A DNA stretch of 64,000 nucleotides from Paramesorhizobium endophyticum (GCF_014640615.1 NZ_BMHH01000009.1:62001-126000); one strand, 5' to 3'. Shown: positions 27,060 through 35,709, counted from the first letter of the stretch. Translations and numbers: made by a program. Notes: generated by a model from the sequence alone, not told the origin.

Positions 27060-28091
27060 TCACCGCTCAGTCAGCTTCAACTCGATGCGGCGGTTGCGGC
27101 TTCTCGCTTCAGGCGTATCTGCAGGGTCGAGCGGCTGGTATTCGCCGAAGCCGGCGGCGACGAGGCGGTTGGCGGGGACGCCGTTGGCGATGAGAAACTT
27201 GACCACGGAGACGGCGCGCGCGGAGGAGAGTTCCCAATTATCGCGGAAGCGGCCGGTGCCGGCGAGGGGAACATTGTCTGTGTGGCCGTCGACGCGCAGC
27301 ACCCAGTTGATGTCGTCAGGGATTTCCTTGTTGAGCTGGATCAGCGCCGTCGCGAGCTTCTTCATTTCCTCCTGTCCGGCGGGGCTGATATCGGCCGAGC
27401 CGCTGGGGAAGAGCACTTCCGACTGGAAGACGAAGCGGTCGCCGACGATGCGGATGTTCTCGCGGTCGGAGAGGATTTCGCGCAGGCGTCCGAAGAAATC
27501 GGAGCGATAGCGGTTGAGTTCCTGGACGCGCTGGGCGAGGGCGACGTTGAGCCGCTTGCCGAGATCGGCGATCTTGGCGTTCGACTCCTTGTCGCGCGCC
27601 TCGGAGGCATTGAGCGCTTCCTCGAGCGCGGCGATCTGGCGGCGCAACGCGCCGATCTGCTGGTTGAGCAATTCCACCTGCGACAGCGCGCGGGCGCTCA
27701 CTTCCTTCTCGGCTGCGAGGTTGGTCGAGAGTTCGCCGATGCGGGCATCCGCCGCCGCGCCAGCGCCGGCCCCGGCGCTCAGAAGCGACTGCAGGCGGGA
27801 GCGCTCGCTTTCGGCGGCGCTGAGCGAGGCCTGCAAATCGGCGATGTTATCCTGCAGATCCTGCTTGCTGCTGCGCTCCAGCGAGAGAAGCTGCGTCAAC
27901 TCGTTGATCTGGCTGTTGAGGCGGTTCAGCACCTCGTCCTTGTCCGTTACCTCCCGGGAGAGCAGGAACTGCGCAAGCACGAAAACCGAGAGCAGGAACA
28001 TGATGGCGAGAAGCAGCGTCGACAGGGCATCGACGAAACCCGGCCAGTAATCGACATGGCGCTGCTGGCGGCGTCCCCGGGCGAGCGCCAT
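27060..28091 (-). CDS. MotB/OmpA-like peptidoglycan-binding protein
   Basis: A 343-residue inner-membrane protein with one N-terminal membrane segment (ALSTLLLAIMFLLSVFVLAQ, residues 22-41). A long coiled coil follows (residues about 55-200; LNRLNSQINELTQLLSLERS and repeats), then a C-terminal OmpA-like domain with RVDGHTDNVPL and SSARAVSVVKFLIANGVPAN. This is the plan of a MotB or TolR-type stator partner. It lies 1 bp downstream of the MotA-like gene and should form a proton-driven complex with it. No flagellar genes are near. The role is inferred. Confidence 0.88.
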   Translation of the reverse strand: MALARGRRQQRHVDYWPGFVDALSTLLLAIMFLLSVFVLAQFLLSREVTDKDEVLNRLNSQINELTQLLSLERSSKQDLQDNIADLQASLSAAESERSRLQSLLSAGAGAGAAADARIGELSTNLAAEKEVSARALSQVELLNQQIGALRRQIAALEEALNASEARDKESNAKIADLGKRLNVALAQRVQELNRYRSDFFGRLREILSDRENIRIVGDRFVFQSEVLFPSGSADISPAGQEEMKKLATALIQLNKEIPDDINWVLRVDGHTDNVPLAGTGRFRDNWELSSARAVSVVKFLIANGVPANRLVAAGFGEYQPLDPADTPEARSRNRRIELKLTER

Positions 28092-28092
28092 G

Positions 28093-29118
28093 TCACTTCC
28101 CCTCGCGCTGGGCGATGGTGGCGCTGAGCTTTTCGAGCGTGGCGCGCATTGCCTTCTGCTCCCCGGCCTGGGCTTCCACCCAGTCGCGCATCATCTGCTG
28201 CTCACTGCGCATGTTCTTGACCAGGCCCTGAATACCTTCCGCCAGATTGGCGAGCGCAGCGGTGGTGCGCTGGGCAGGTGCCCCGGCGGTCTGCATGGAT
28301 TGCAGGCGCTCGGCGAGGACGCGCAATTCCTCGGTCGTTCCGGAAGCGCCTTCCTGGCCGATGATGTCGGAGCCGAGGTCTGTCACCGAGGAAAGCCAGT
28401 TTTCCAGTTCCGTGTAGAAGCGGTTCTGGGCGCGACCGGCCTGAAGATCGAGGAAGCCGAGGATCAGCGATCCGGAGAGGCCGAAGAGCGATGAGGAAAA
28501 GGCGGTGCCCATGCCGCGCAGCGGGCTTTGCAGGCCGGTCTTCAGCGCGTCCAGCATGTCGCTGGCGTCGCCGCCCTTGGGATCCAGCGACTGGATGGTC
28601 TGGCTGATGGAGCCGATGGTTTCGAGCAGGCCCCAGAAGGTGCCGAGCAGACCGAGGAATACCAGAAGCCCGATGAGATAGCGCGAGATATCGCGGCTTT
28701 CATCGAGGCGGGTGGCGATGGAATCGAGGATCGAGCGCATCGAGCTGGTGGATAGCGCCATCGACTGGCGACGGCCGATCAGCGCCCGCATCGGTGCAAG
28801 CAGCACCGGCTCGCGGCTGCCGCGTTCCTCGAAGCCGCCGCGGAACGAATTGACCCAGCGGATTTCGGGGAACAGGCGCACCACCTGCCCGAAGGCGAGG
28901 ATAATGCCGACGAGGAGAACGCCGAGGATGAGCCCGTTCAGCCCCGGATTGGTGAAGAAGAAGGTCTGGATCTGGCGTATGAGGACGGCAGCGAGGAAAG
29001 CCACGATGATGAGGAAGATCACCATCGACAGAACGACTATACGCGGACTCGACAGCCTGTAAGGATCGAAATCCGATCCAATGTCCAAATCCGCTCTCGA
29101 TGCTTTTGCCTTCGCCAT
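28093..29118 (-). CDS. MotA/TolQ/ExbB-like proton channel protein
   Basis: A 341-residue inner-membrane protein. Membrane segments are seen at IVVLSMVIFLIIVAFLAAVL, GLNGLILGVLLVGIILAFGQ, LIGLLVFLGLLGTFWGLLET and SSSLFGLSGSLILGFLDLQA, the last pair being the typical MotA/TolQ core. The C-terminal 100 residues are cytosolic and helical. It is the upstream partner of the OmpA-like gene, with 1 bp between them. The pair is distinct from the true tolQ-tolR at 41-42 kb, so the cell has at least two such systems. The substrate or load of the motor is unknown. Confidence 0.87.
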   Translation of the reverse strand: MAKAKASRADLDIGSDFDPYRLSSPRIVVLSMVIFLIIVAFLAAVLIRQIQTFFFTNPGLNGLILGVLLVGIILAFGQVVRLFPEIRWVNSFRGGFEERGSREPVLLAPMRALIGRRQSMALSTSSMRSILDSIATRLDESRDISRYLIGLLVFLGLLGTFWGLLETIGSISQTIQSLDPKGGDASDMLDALKTGLQSPLRGMGTAFSSSLFGLSGSLILGFLDLQAGRAQNRFYTELENWLSSVTDLGSDIIGQEGASGTTEELRVLAERLQSMQTAGAPAQRTTAALANLAEGIQGLVKNMRSEQQMMRDWVEAQAGEQKAMRATLEKLSATIAQREGK

Positions 29119-29186
29119 TCCACACCCCGATTACCCGGTTTTGTCGGTGCGGAGCCTAACCGAAATTATGGCAGCCGTCACGCAGG

Positions 29187-29978
29187 TTAAACCGGCTTTT
29201 TCAGCACCTGCAACAGGGCGGAGTGGATGGCTTCGTTGCCGGCGACGATGGATTTCGTCTCGAACATGTTCTGGCCGCCCTGCTTGTCGGAGAGGAAACC
29301 GCCCGCCTCGCGTATCATGAGGATGCCCGCGCCGATATCCCAGGGGGAAAGCGCTTCTTCCCAGAAGCCGTCGAGACGTCCGGCGGCGACATAGGCAAGA
29401 TCGAGCGCGGCGGCGCCCAAGCGGCGGATGCCCGCCGTCTCACCCATGACATTGCGCAGTTCCAGCAAATAGTTGCCATGGTGGCCGCGGCCCAGATGCG
29501 GCACGCCGGTGCCGATGACGGCATCCTGCAGCTTGGAACGGGCGGCAACGCGCAGGCGGCGATCGTTGAGGAATGCGCCGCCGCCGCGCTCGGCGGTGTA
29601 AAGCTCGTCCATGGCGGGGTTGTAGATAACGCCGGCGACGATCTGGCCCTGGCGCTCCAGCGCGATGGACACGGCAAATATGGGAATGCCGTGCAGGAAA
29701 TTGGTGGTGCCGTCGAGCGGATCGACCAGCCAGCGGTGCTGGCTGTCGCTGCCTTCGATCTCGCCGGACTCTTCCATAAGGAAGCTGTAGTCAGGCCGCG
29801 CCCGCTTCAACTCGGCATAGACGATATCCTCGGCGCGCTTGTCCGCCTGGCTGACATAGTCGCCGGGGCCCTTGAGCGACACCTGGAGGTTCTGCACTTC
29901 GCCGAAATCGCGCGCCAGGGAACGCCCTGCCTTCATCGCGGCCTGGACCATGACATTGAGGATCGCCGAACGCGCCAT
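29187..29978 (-). CDS. suhB: Inositol monophosphatase family protein (SuhB-like)
   Basis: A 263-residue magnesium-dependent phosphatase. The metal site is complete: EESGEIEGSD (Glu70), WLVDPLDGTTNFLHGIPIFA (Asp86, Asp89) and LSPWDIGAGILMIREAGG near the C-terminus. Substrates in this family include inositol phosphates; SuhB also has a role in rRNA transcription in E. coli. It lies upstream of the MotA/MotB-like pair on the same strand with a 68-bp gap. A repeat separates it from efp. Confidence 0.9.
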   Translation of the reverse strand: MARSAILNVMVQAAMKAGRSLARDFGEVQNLQVSLKGPGDYVSQADKRAEDIVYAELKRARPDYSFLMEESGEIEGSDSQHRWLVDPLDGTTNFLHGIPIFAVSIALERQGQIVAGVIYNPAMDELYTAERGGGAFLNDRRLRVAARSKLQDAVIGTGVPHLGRGHHGNYLLELRNVMGETAGIRRLGAAALDLAYVAAGRLDGFWEEALSPWDIGAGILMIREAGGFLSDKQGGQNMFETKSIVAGNEAIHSALLQVLKKPV

Positions 29979-30012
29979 TTTGGTTGTTCCTTTTAATTGC
30001 TGTGTCGGTTCT

Positions 30013-30172
30013 AGACACCCCCCTCTGTCCTGCCGGACATCTCCCCCTCAAGGGGGGAGATTGGCTGACACGGCTCGCAGCCCTCACTTGGCAACATTGG
30101 CGATTGGTGCTGCACGTATATGAGAGCTAATCTCCCCCCTTGAGGGGGAGATGTCCGGCAGGACAGAGGGGG
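30013..30172. repeat. Intergenic palindromic repeat, family A copy 4
   Basis: Arms of CACCCCCCTCTGTCCTGCCG and ATCTCCCCCTCAAGGGGGGA type in inverted order around about 60 bp, between efp and suhB. Confidence 0.85.
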
Positions 30173-30208
30173 GTACTGTCCCGCCGACGGTTTTGTTGAT
30201 GGCTGCTT

Positions 30209-30772
30209 TTAATCCGCCCGGCGGATATAGGTCAGCTCGTTCGTATCAACGATCACGCGCTCGCCCGATTCGATGAAGGGCGGCACGAGGATGCGGATGC
30301 CGTTTTCCAGCATCGCCGGCTTGTAGGACGAGGCGGCCGTCTGGCCCTTCACGACCGGGTCGGCCTCGGTGATCGCCAGCGTCACCTGATCTGGCAGGCG
30401 GATGCCGATGGGACGCTCCTCGTGAAGCTCGACCGTGACCATCATGCCGTCCTGCAGGAAGGCGGCGCGGTCGCCGACGAAATCCTTTTGGAGCTCGAGC
30501 TGCTCATAGGTTTCCGTGTCCATGAAAATCAGCGCTTCGCCCTGCTCGTAGAGGAAGGAGAAATCCTTCTGCTCCAGGCGGATGCGCTCGACCGTTTCGG
30601 CGGAGCGGAAGCGCTCGTTGAGCTTGGTGCCGTCGATGAGGTTCTTCAGTTCGACCTGATTGTACGCGCCGCCCTTGCCGGGCTTCACCGCGTTGGTCTT
30701 CACCGCGACCCACAGGCCGCCATTGTGCTCAATGACGTTGCCGGGGCGGATTTCGTTTCCGTTGATCTTCAT
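30209..30772 (-). CDS. efp: Elongation factor P
   Basis: A 187-residue cytosolic translation factor that relieves ribosome stalling at proline runs. It starts [20 protein letters not shown]. The tip loop [17 protein letters not shown] carries Lys33 at the position modified in other bacteria. The C-terminal OB domain includes [20 protein letters not shown]. The frame extends upstream to 30826, but the conserved N-terminus fixes the start at 30772. No epmA- or epmB-like gene is visible nearby. Confidence 0.96.
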   Translation of the reverse strand: MKINGNEIRPGNVIEHNGGLWVAVKTNAVKPGKGGAYNQVELKNLIDGTKLNERFRSAETVERIRLEQKDFSFLYEQGEALIFMDTETYEQLELQKDFVGDRAAFLQDGMMVTVELHEERPIGIRLPDQVTLAITEADPVVKGQTAASSYKPAMLENGIRILVPPFIESGERVIVDTNELTYIRRAD

Positions 30773-30903
30773 GGGTTGTTCCGGATCGTTTGAATAAGGG
30801 GCGCGCTTGAGCCTATGATGGCGCAAACCGCGGCAATCGGGCTTCCAAGACCATAAATCGGCGATTTACGCAAGACGCGGCGGCAAAAGGTGGTGGTCTT
30901 ATC

Positions 30904-31893
30904 TCACCGAAGCCTGCCGGCGCGGGCGATGGCTTCCTTGATCTGGTTGTCATCAAGGCCGTCCATGAAGGAATCGAGATCATGGGCCGAGAGCCCGGCG
31001 CGGCGCGCGACGATATACCAGGCGGCGGCCTCGATGGAGTTGCCTTCGGTGCCGATGCCGTCGCGGTAGAGCCGGGCGAGGCGGGCCTGGGCCGCGACAT
31101 TGCCGGTGACTGCCGCGCGATGCATCCAGCGGAAGCCGGCTTCGTAATTGCGCGGGCCGCCGCGCCCTTCGATATACCAGGTGGCGAGATCGAGCTGCGC
31201 CGTGTCGTAGTTCTGCCGCGCCGCCCGTTCGAGATATTCGCGCGCCTTCTTGTCGTCGCGCGGGATTTTCAGCGTGCCGTTGGCATAGATCTGGCTGACG
31301 GCATATTCGCCATCGGCAAGCCGCGCCTCCGCAGCTTGTCTGAACCAGGGAAGCGCCTTGTCGAGCCCGGTTTCGCCGGGGTGATTGGCCATCATCAGCT
31401 GGCCGTAATTGAACTGCGCCATCGGGTTGCCGGCTTCCGCCGCCGCCAGCATCAGCTTTTCCGCCCTGGCCTTGTCGCGCGGGATGTCCTTGCCCGAAAG
31501 CAGCATTGCGCCATAGCGGAACTGCGCCTCGGTGACGCCCTGGTCCGCGGCCTTTTCATACCACCGCGCCGCCTCGACCGGGTTGACCGGGACGCCGAGC
31601 CCGCGCGAATAGATCTCCGCCGCGAGCACCTGCGCCGCCGGATCGCCTTGCTGCGCGCGCGGCAGGGCGAGGTTGAGCGCGGTCAGGTACAGTCCGCGCT
31701 GGAATGCGCCGAACGCCTCGTCCGCCGGTTTTTCGCCGAAACGGTTGGGATCGAAAGCCGGCAGGGAATCGGTCGAAGCCGGTTGCCGCAGCATCACCGG
31801 GTTGTCGTCCTTTTTCGCAGGCTGTGCCGCCTCAGCCAATGCGCCGGGCAGCGTGGCGGACAGGGCAAGGGCTATGATCGGCAGTTGCTTCAT
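30904..31893 (-). CDS. Exported Sel1-like repeat protein
   Basis: A 329-residue protein with a signal peptide (PIIALALSATLPGALAEAAQ). At least five Sel1-like repeats follow from about residue 85, for example AEIYSRGLGVPVNPVEAARW, YGAMLLSGKDIPRDKARAEK and LARLYRDGIGTEGNSIEAAA. Such repeats form a helical solenoid for protein binding and often occur in envelope or exopolysaccharide regulators. It starts 3 bp after the thiE stop on the same strand, so the two genes share an mRNA. The partner is unknown. Confidence 0.88.
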   Translation of the reverse strand: MKQLPIIALALSATLPGALAEAAQPAKKDDNPVMLRQPASTDSLPAFDPNRFGEKPADEAFGAFQRGLYLTALNLALPRAQQGDPAAQVLAAEIYSRGLGVPVNPVEAARWYEKAADQGVTEAQFRYGAMLLSGKDIPRDKARAEKLMLAAAEAGNPMAQFNYGQLMMANHPGETGLDKALPWFRQAAEARLADGEYAVSQIYANGTLKIPRDDKKAREYLERAARQNYDTAQLDLATWYIEGRGGPRNYEAGFRWMHRAAVTGNVAAQARLARLYRDGIGTEGNSIEAAAWYIVARRAGLSAHDLDSFMDGLDDNQIKEAIARAGRLR

Positions 31894-31896
31894 CGC

Positions 31897-32553
31897 TCAA
31901 TTCTCGAAACGCGACGCGGTTCCATCGAGCAGCCGGTTGGCTTCACGCATGGCCGCAGCCGGATCATCGCTCGCGAATATGGCAGCGCCAAGGGCGACGA
32001 ATTCCGCGCCCGTCGCCACCGCCTGTTCGATGCTGGCGAGCGTGTTTCCGGCCTGCACGATGCAGGGGATTTCGACCATGGCGGCCCACCATTCGGCAAG
32101 GCCGATATTGCGCGAATGCGGCTCGGGCTTCTTGTCCGCTCCTACCTTGCCGAAGAGGATATAGTCCGGCTGCATCTCTCCAACCTGAAGCGCGCCATGC
32201 CGGTCGCGCAGATTGCCCATGCCGACGATCAGCTTCGGCGCGTGGCGCTCGATGGCCTCGGCCAGATCGGCAATGCTGCTCTCGATATGGACGCCATCGG
32301 CGCCGATGCGCCCGGCGATGCGGGTGTCGTTGAAGATCAGGGCCGCCGCGCCCGCCTGCTGGATGACGGGAACGGCCTTTTGCGCCGCCGCCTGATAGGC
32401 CGCCTCGTCGAGGCCGGTGGAATCGAGAATGACGCTCGCCGCGTCACCTGCGGACAGCGTCTTGCGCAGGAGGCCGGCGAGTTCGTCGCCATCCGCCAGC
32501 GGCGGGGCGATGAGGACGATGCGGCAGCGGTCGGCTTGGTTCGGCGCGGTCAT
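31897..32553 (-). CDS. thiE: Thiamine phosphate synthase family protein
   Basis: A 218-residue TIM-barrel enzyme of the ThiE/TenI family. It couples the thiazole and pyrimidine phosphates to make thiamine phosphate. Recognisable parts are AALIFNDTRIAGRIGADGVH (with the usual 'D/N R ... GADGVH' pattern), YILFGKVGADKKPE and EFVALGAAIFASDDPAAAMR. The start at 32553 (MTAPNQADR) fits the family better than the extended frame to 32646. No other thiamine genes or THI-box riboswitch are seen nearby, so a TenI-like or divergent role is possible. Confidence 0.82.
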   Translation of the reverse strand: MTAPNQADRCRIVLIAPPLADGDELAGLLRKTLSAGDAASVILDSTGLDEAAYQAAAQKAVPVIQQAGAAALIFNDTRIAGRIGADGVHIESSIADLAEAIERHAPKLIVGMGNLRDRHGALQVGEMQPDYILFGKVGADKKPEPHSRNIGLAEWWAAMVEIPCIVQAGNTLASIEQAVATGAEFVALGAAIFASDDPAAAMREANRLLDGTASRFEN

Positions 32554-32709
32554 GGGATAAAGCCTAAAACGAAAGATAATGATGGAATTCGGGCATAGAT
32601 CATGGCTTGCCGATTGAACAGCCCCTTCGATGGAAGTGGAGGGCAAGTTTCATCTCGCCATCCGCGCTCAAGGGCGATATGAAACGCAAATTCCCCGCAA
32701 GGCTTCTTC

Positions 32710-33477
32710 ATGCCCGAACTTCTCGCCAATCCCTGGTTCTACGCAACGGCCATCCCGGCGGTCATCCTTGTCGGCCTTTCGAAAGGTGGGCTCGGCGGCG
32801 CCATGGGGCAGCTCGGCGTGCCGCTGATGACGCTCATCATGCCGCCGGTACAGGCAGCGGCGATCATGCTGCCGATCCTGCTGGTGATGGATGTGGCGAG
32901 CCTGTGGAGCTGGCGCGGCTATCGCGACGTGAAAACGCTGAAATATATGCTGCCGGGCGGGATCATCGGCATCGCCATCGGCTGGCTGATGGCGGCGGTG
33001 GTGACCAGCGATATGGTCAAGCTCATCGTCGGCGCGGTCGCGGTGCTGTTCGTGCTGCGCTATGTTCTCGCGGGGGCTGCGGGGAGGGCAACGCCAAGGC
33101 CGCAAAATTTCATCGCCGCGACCTTCTGGTCGGCAGTGGCGGGCTTCACAAGCTTCGTCGCCCATGCCGGCGGGCCGCCCTATCAGATCTATGCGCTGCC
33201 GCTCAGGCAGGACCCGAAGGTCTACAACGGCACCAGCGTCATCTTCTTCGCCATCATGAACGCGGTGAAGGTCATCCCCTATTTCGCGCTTGGCCAGTTC
33301 GACGCAACCAATCTTTCGGCTTCCGCCGTTCTCGCCCCGCTCGCTTTCGCCGCGCCCTTCGCCGGAGCATGGATCGTGCGGCGCATGAAGCCGGAAATAT
33401 TCTATCCCTTTATCTACGCCATGGTTTTCCTCACCGGCGTGAAGCTCGTTTATGACGGCGTTGTCGCTATGTTTTGA
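32710..33477 (+). CDS. TauE/SafE family membrane permease
   Basis: A 255-residue inner-membrane protein with about eight helices. Two repeated halves are visible with the family motifs GLSKGGLGGAMGQLGVPLMT near the N-terminus and AGFTSFVAHAGGPPYQIYAL in the middle. TauE/SafE proteins export sulfite, sulfoacetate or related organosulfur anions; the substrate here is unknown. It is divergent from thiE with a 156-bp gap. The start at 32710 follows a weak ribosome site (GCAAGGCTTCTTC). Confidence 0.88.
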   Translation: MPELLANPWFYATAIPAVILVGLSKGGLGGAMGQLGVPLMTLIMPPVQAAAIMLPILLVMDVASLWSWRGYRDVKTLKYMLPGGIIGIAIGWLMAAVVTSDMVKLIVGAVAVLFVLRYVLAGAAGRATPRPQNFIAATFWSAVAGFTSFVAHAGGPPYQIYALPLRQDPKVYNGTSVIFFAIMNAVKVIPYFALGQFDATNLSASAVLAPLAFAAPFAGAWIVRRMKPEIFYPFIYAMVFLTGVKLVYDGVVAMF

Positions 33478-33611
33478 AGGGACAAGAAAGTTGATTCCGG
33501 ATCGTGCTGAATTCGGTCCTTTTTCGGGGGAACATGTGGTTGCCGGCTTCGTTTCGTCCCTTGTACGGATTATGTAGGTTCCGATCCCCGTGTGTCGGTT
33601 TCACTCCACCT

Positions 33612-33636
33612 GAACTTGGCGTCCCCAAGTTCTTCT
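33612..33636 (+). terminator. Hairpin between the TauE and opgC genes
   Basis: GAACTTGG, a 5-nt loop, CCAAGTTC, then TTCTTAAATTT. It lies 135 bp past the TauE-type gene and 20 bp before the opgC start, so it may be a weak terminator or a leader hairpin of opgC. Confidence 0.5.
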
Positions 33637-33655
33637 TAAATTTGCAGAGATAAGA

Positions 33656-34831
33656 ATGCAGGCTCAATTCAAGCGGGATACCCGCATCGATGTATTCAGG
33701 GCGCTGGCGCTGCTGACGATCTTCGTCAACCATGTTCCCGGTACGATCTATGAGCATCTGACGCACCGCAATCTGGGGTTCTCGGATGCCGCCGAAGCCT
33801 TTGTGCTTATCTCGGGGATCGCGGTCGGTCTTGCCTACGGGGCGAAGTTCCAGCCCGGCAGCCGTTTGTTGACGGGGCTGAAGATGTGGCGGCGGGCGGG
33901 CGTGCTTTACACCACGCACATCATGACCACCATGGCGACGCTCGCCATCTTCTGCGGCACGGCGATCTTCCTCAAGCGGCCGGAGTTCCTCTCGCAGATC
34001 AATATCAAGCCGGTGATGGATCATCCGGTGGAGGCGCTGTTCGGCATCGTCACGCTGGGCCATCAGCTGGGCTACAACAATATACTGTCGATGTATGCGG
34101 TGCTGCTTCTCATGGCGCCGGTGTTCCTGATGCTGGCGCGCATCAGCCTTGGGCTGATGGTGGGGGTTTCAGGTGTGCTGTGGCTGCTTTCCGGCCTCTA
34201 TCACATCGCGCCGCCCAATTATCCGACGGCCGGCGTCTGGTTCCTCAATCCGCTCTCCTGGCAGTTTCTGTTTGTCATCGGCATTGCCGGCACGATGCAT
34301 ATCCGCAATGGCGGACGCATTCCGGCAAATCCGTGGCTCGTCGGCGCGTCGGTGGCATACCTCCTGCTGGCGCTCGCCTGGGTGCGTCTGCCATTATGGG
34401 GTATCAATGTCTCGATGGGGCTACCCGCCGTTCTCACAGGCTTCGACAAGTCGTTCCTCTCCACTCCGCGCCTCCTGCATGTGCTGGCGGCGAACTATCT
34501 CATCGTGGCGATCCCGGCGATTTCGAATCTTGCCCGCACCGCGCCGGACCATCCGCTGGCCATTCTCGGCAAGCACTCGCTGCCGGTGTTCATCGCGGGC
34601 ACGCTGCTTGCCATGGCGGCGCAGGTCATGAAGCTCGTCAATCCCGGCGGTCTTCCCTATGACACGCTGCTGATCGCCACGGGCATCGTGGTGCAGTTCG
34701 CGCTGGCCTATTATCTCGAATGGCTGCCGCGGATTGGCTGGGGCGGCAAGGCGGCGAAGGCCGCGCCAGTGCAGCCGGCAGCCACGCATTCCTCCGGCGC
34801 CATTGCAAAACCGGTGCTTCAACCGGCCTGA
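33656..34831 (+). CDS. opgC: OpgC domain protein (osmoregulated periplasmic glucan modification)
   Basis: A 391-residue inner-membrane acyltransferase-like protein. The N-terminus RDTRIDVFRALALLTIFVNH and the block FSDAAEAFVLISGIAVGLAY are diagnostic of OpgC. About ten membrane helices follow, and the C-terminal tail is Ala/Pro-rich. OpgC adds succinyl groups to periplasmic glucans; in rhizobia this affects osmotic adaptation and surface charge. No opgG/opgH or cyclic glucan synthase genes are in the window. The start is at 33656 after GAGATAAGA. Confidence 0.9.
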   Translation: MQAQFKRDTRIDVFRALALLTIFVNHVPGTIYEHLTHRNLGFSDAAEAFVLISGIAVGLAYGAKFQPGSRLLTGLKMWRRAGVLYTTHIMTTMATLAIFCGTAIFLKRPEFLSQINIKPVMDHPVEALFGIVTLGHQLGYNNILSMYAVLLLMAPVFLMLARISLGLMVGVSGVLWLLSGLYHIAPPNYPTAGVWFLNPLSWQFLFVIGIAGTMHIRNGGRIPANPWLVGASVAYLLLALAWVRLPLWGINVSMGLPAVLTGFDKSFLSTPRLLHVLAANYLIVAIPAISNLARTAPDHPLAILGKHSLPVFIAGTLLAMAAQVMKLVNPGGLPYDTLLIATGIVVQFALAYYLEWLPRIGWGGKAAKAAPVQPAATHSSGAIAKPVLQPA

Positions 34832-34843
34832 AATGGCGCAGCA

Positions 34844-34858
34844 TTAACCATCCATTAA
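34844..34858. promoter_or_regulatory. CtrA-type box upstream of the candidate sRNA
   Basis: TTAACCATCCATTAA, an exact TTAA-N7-TTAA site. It lies 24 bp before the first hairpin of the small RNA at 34876-34979, a suitable position for an activator overlapping the -35 region. Confidence 0.6.
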
Positions 34859-34875
34859 CGCTAAGCGTGTTAAAT

Positions 34876-34979
34876 GGTTGATATCCAGTTTTTCTGGATA
34901 CTTACCGAGTGGTTTCGCCACTCTGTTTGACGCCTCCCTGTTAAACTCCTGAGAGCCGCTTTCGCGGCTCTTTTTTTTG
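34876..34979 (+). ncRNA. Candidate small RNA with three hairpins
   Basis: Downstream of opgC the plus strand can form three successive perfect hairpins: TATCCAG-TTTTT-CTGGATA (34882-34900), GAGTGG-TTTCG-CCACTC (34907-34923) and AGAGCCGC-TTTC-GCGGCTCT followed by eight T (34952-34978). A 28-nt single-stranded linker between the second and third carries CCTCCC and CTCCT, both complementary to Shine-Dalgarno sequences. This is the plan of a trans-acting rhizobial sRNA (AbcR and EcpR1 have a similar plan), but identity is not established. The 5' end is approximate. An alternative is an opgC 3'-UTR product. Confidence 0.6.
34952..34979 (+). terminator. Strong rho-independent terminator
   Basis: An 8-bp stem AGAGCCGC/GCGGCTCT with a 4-nt loop and an eight-T run. 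It ends the candidate sRNA and/or the opgC transcript. Confidence 0.9.
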
Positions 34980-35008
34980 TTCACAACTTTATGGGATTGG
35001 CGGTTGCG

Positions 35009-35023
35009 TTAACCCTTTCTTAA
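35009..35023. promoter_or_regulatory. CtrA-type box upstream of rcdA
   Basis: TTAACCCTTTCTTAA, an exact TTAA-N7-TTAA site 173 bp before the rcdA start codon. Seventeen bases after the second half (TTAAAC, 35020-35025) is TGTATT (35043-35048), a plausible -10. Confidence 0.65.
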
Positions 35024-35196
35024 ACATAATCTTGCGCCACGGTGTATTGCGATGCAGTTTGCAGTGGAATTCATGACAAGGCCTGTTTCGTCTCCCGCCG
35101 GTTCGTGATCGAACCCCGCGATGGACCTTTCTTGGGCCGACTCAGATTGAAGGATGGCTGCCGGGATGGCGGCAGCGTGGGGTTGCGAAGACTGAC

Positions 35197-35709
35197 ATGA
35201 TCGAACACGAGTACCGGAACAATACGATAAGGCTGGCCGAACGCGTCGTTTTCTCCGATTCGTTCAAGCCGCTTTATAAGGAGGGGATGAGCCTGGTCGA
35301 GGAAGCGGCCGCTTATCTCGACGGTCCGGGCCGTGACGAATCGAAGGCGCTGCCACGTTCGGCGGCGACGTTCTACGCCGCCGAGTCGATGCGGCTGACG
35401 ACGCGCCTTATGCAGATCGCATCCTGGCTTCTTCTGCAGCGCGCCGCCCGCAATGGCGAATTGACTCGCGAGCAGGTGGCGATGGAAAAGTCCAAGGTTC
35501 GCCTCGACACTTCCTCAGCGGCTGAAGCCTTACCGGGCTGGGCGCAGATGCCTGCGGATTTCATCGACATCGTCGAGCGCTCCCTGCGCCTGCAGGAACG
35601 CGTGCGGCGCATGGATGACGAGATCTACGGCGCGCCGGTTTTCGCTGCCAACAGCAATCCTGTATCGGATCAGCTGGTGCTGCTACAAACCGCGTTTGGT
35701 GGCCGGTAA
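35197..35709 (+). CDS. rcdA: RcdA-type ClpXP adaptor (DUF1465)
   Basis: A 170-residue helical cytosolic protein of the DUF1465 family, to which Caulobacter RcdA belongs. Conserved blocks are LYKEGMSLVEEAAAYLDGPG, AESMRLTTRLMQIASWLLLQ and FIDIVERSLRLQERVRRMDD. In Caulobacter, RcdA works with CpdR and PopA to deliver CtrA and other cell-cycle proteins to ClpXP. A perfect CtrA-type box lies upstream, so CtrA may drive production of its own degradation adaptor. The start is at 35197 after a GAAGACTGAC leader. Two unusual repeat modules follow downstream. Confidence 0.82.
   Translation: MIEHEYRNNTIRLAERVVFSDSFKPLYKEGMSLVEEAAAYLDGPGRDESKALPRSAATFYAAESMRLTTRLMQIASWLLLQRAARNGELTREQVAMEKSKVRLDTSSAAEALPGWAQMPADFIDIVERSLRLQERVRRMDDEIYGAPVFAANSNPVSDQLVLLQTAFGGR

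Noticed and set aside
31897-32553. THI-box riboswitch before thiE
   Set aside because: The 156-bp upstream region was read on the minus strand and shows no CTGAGA or ACCTGATC-type core.
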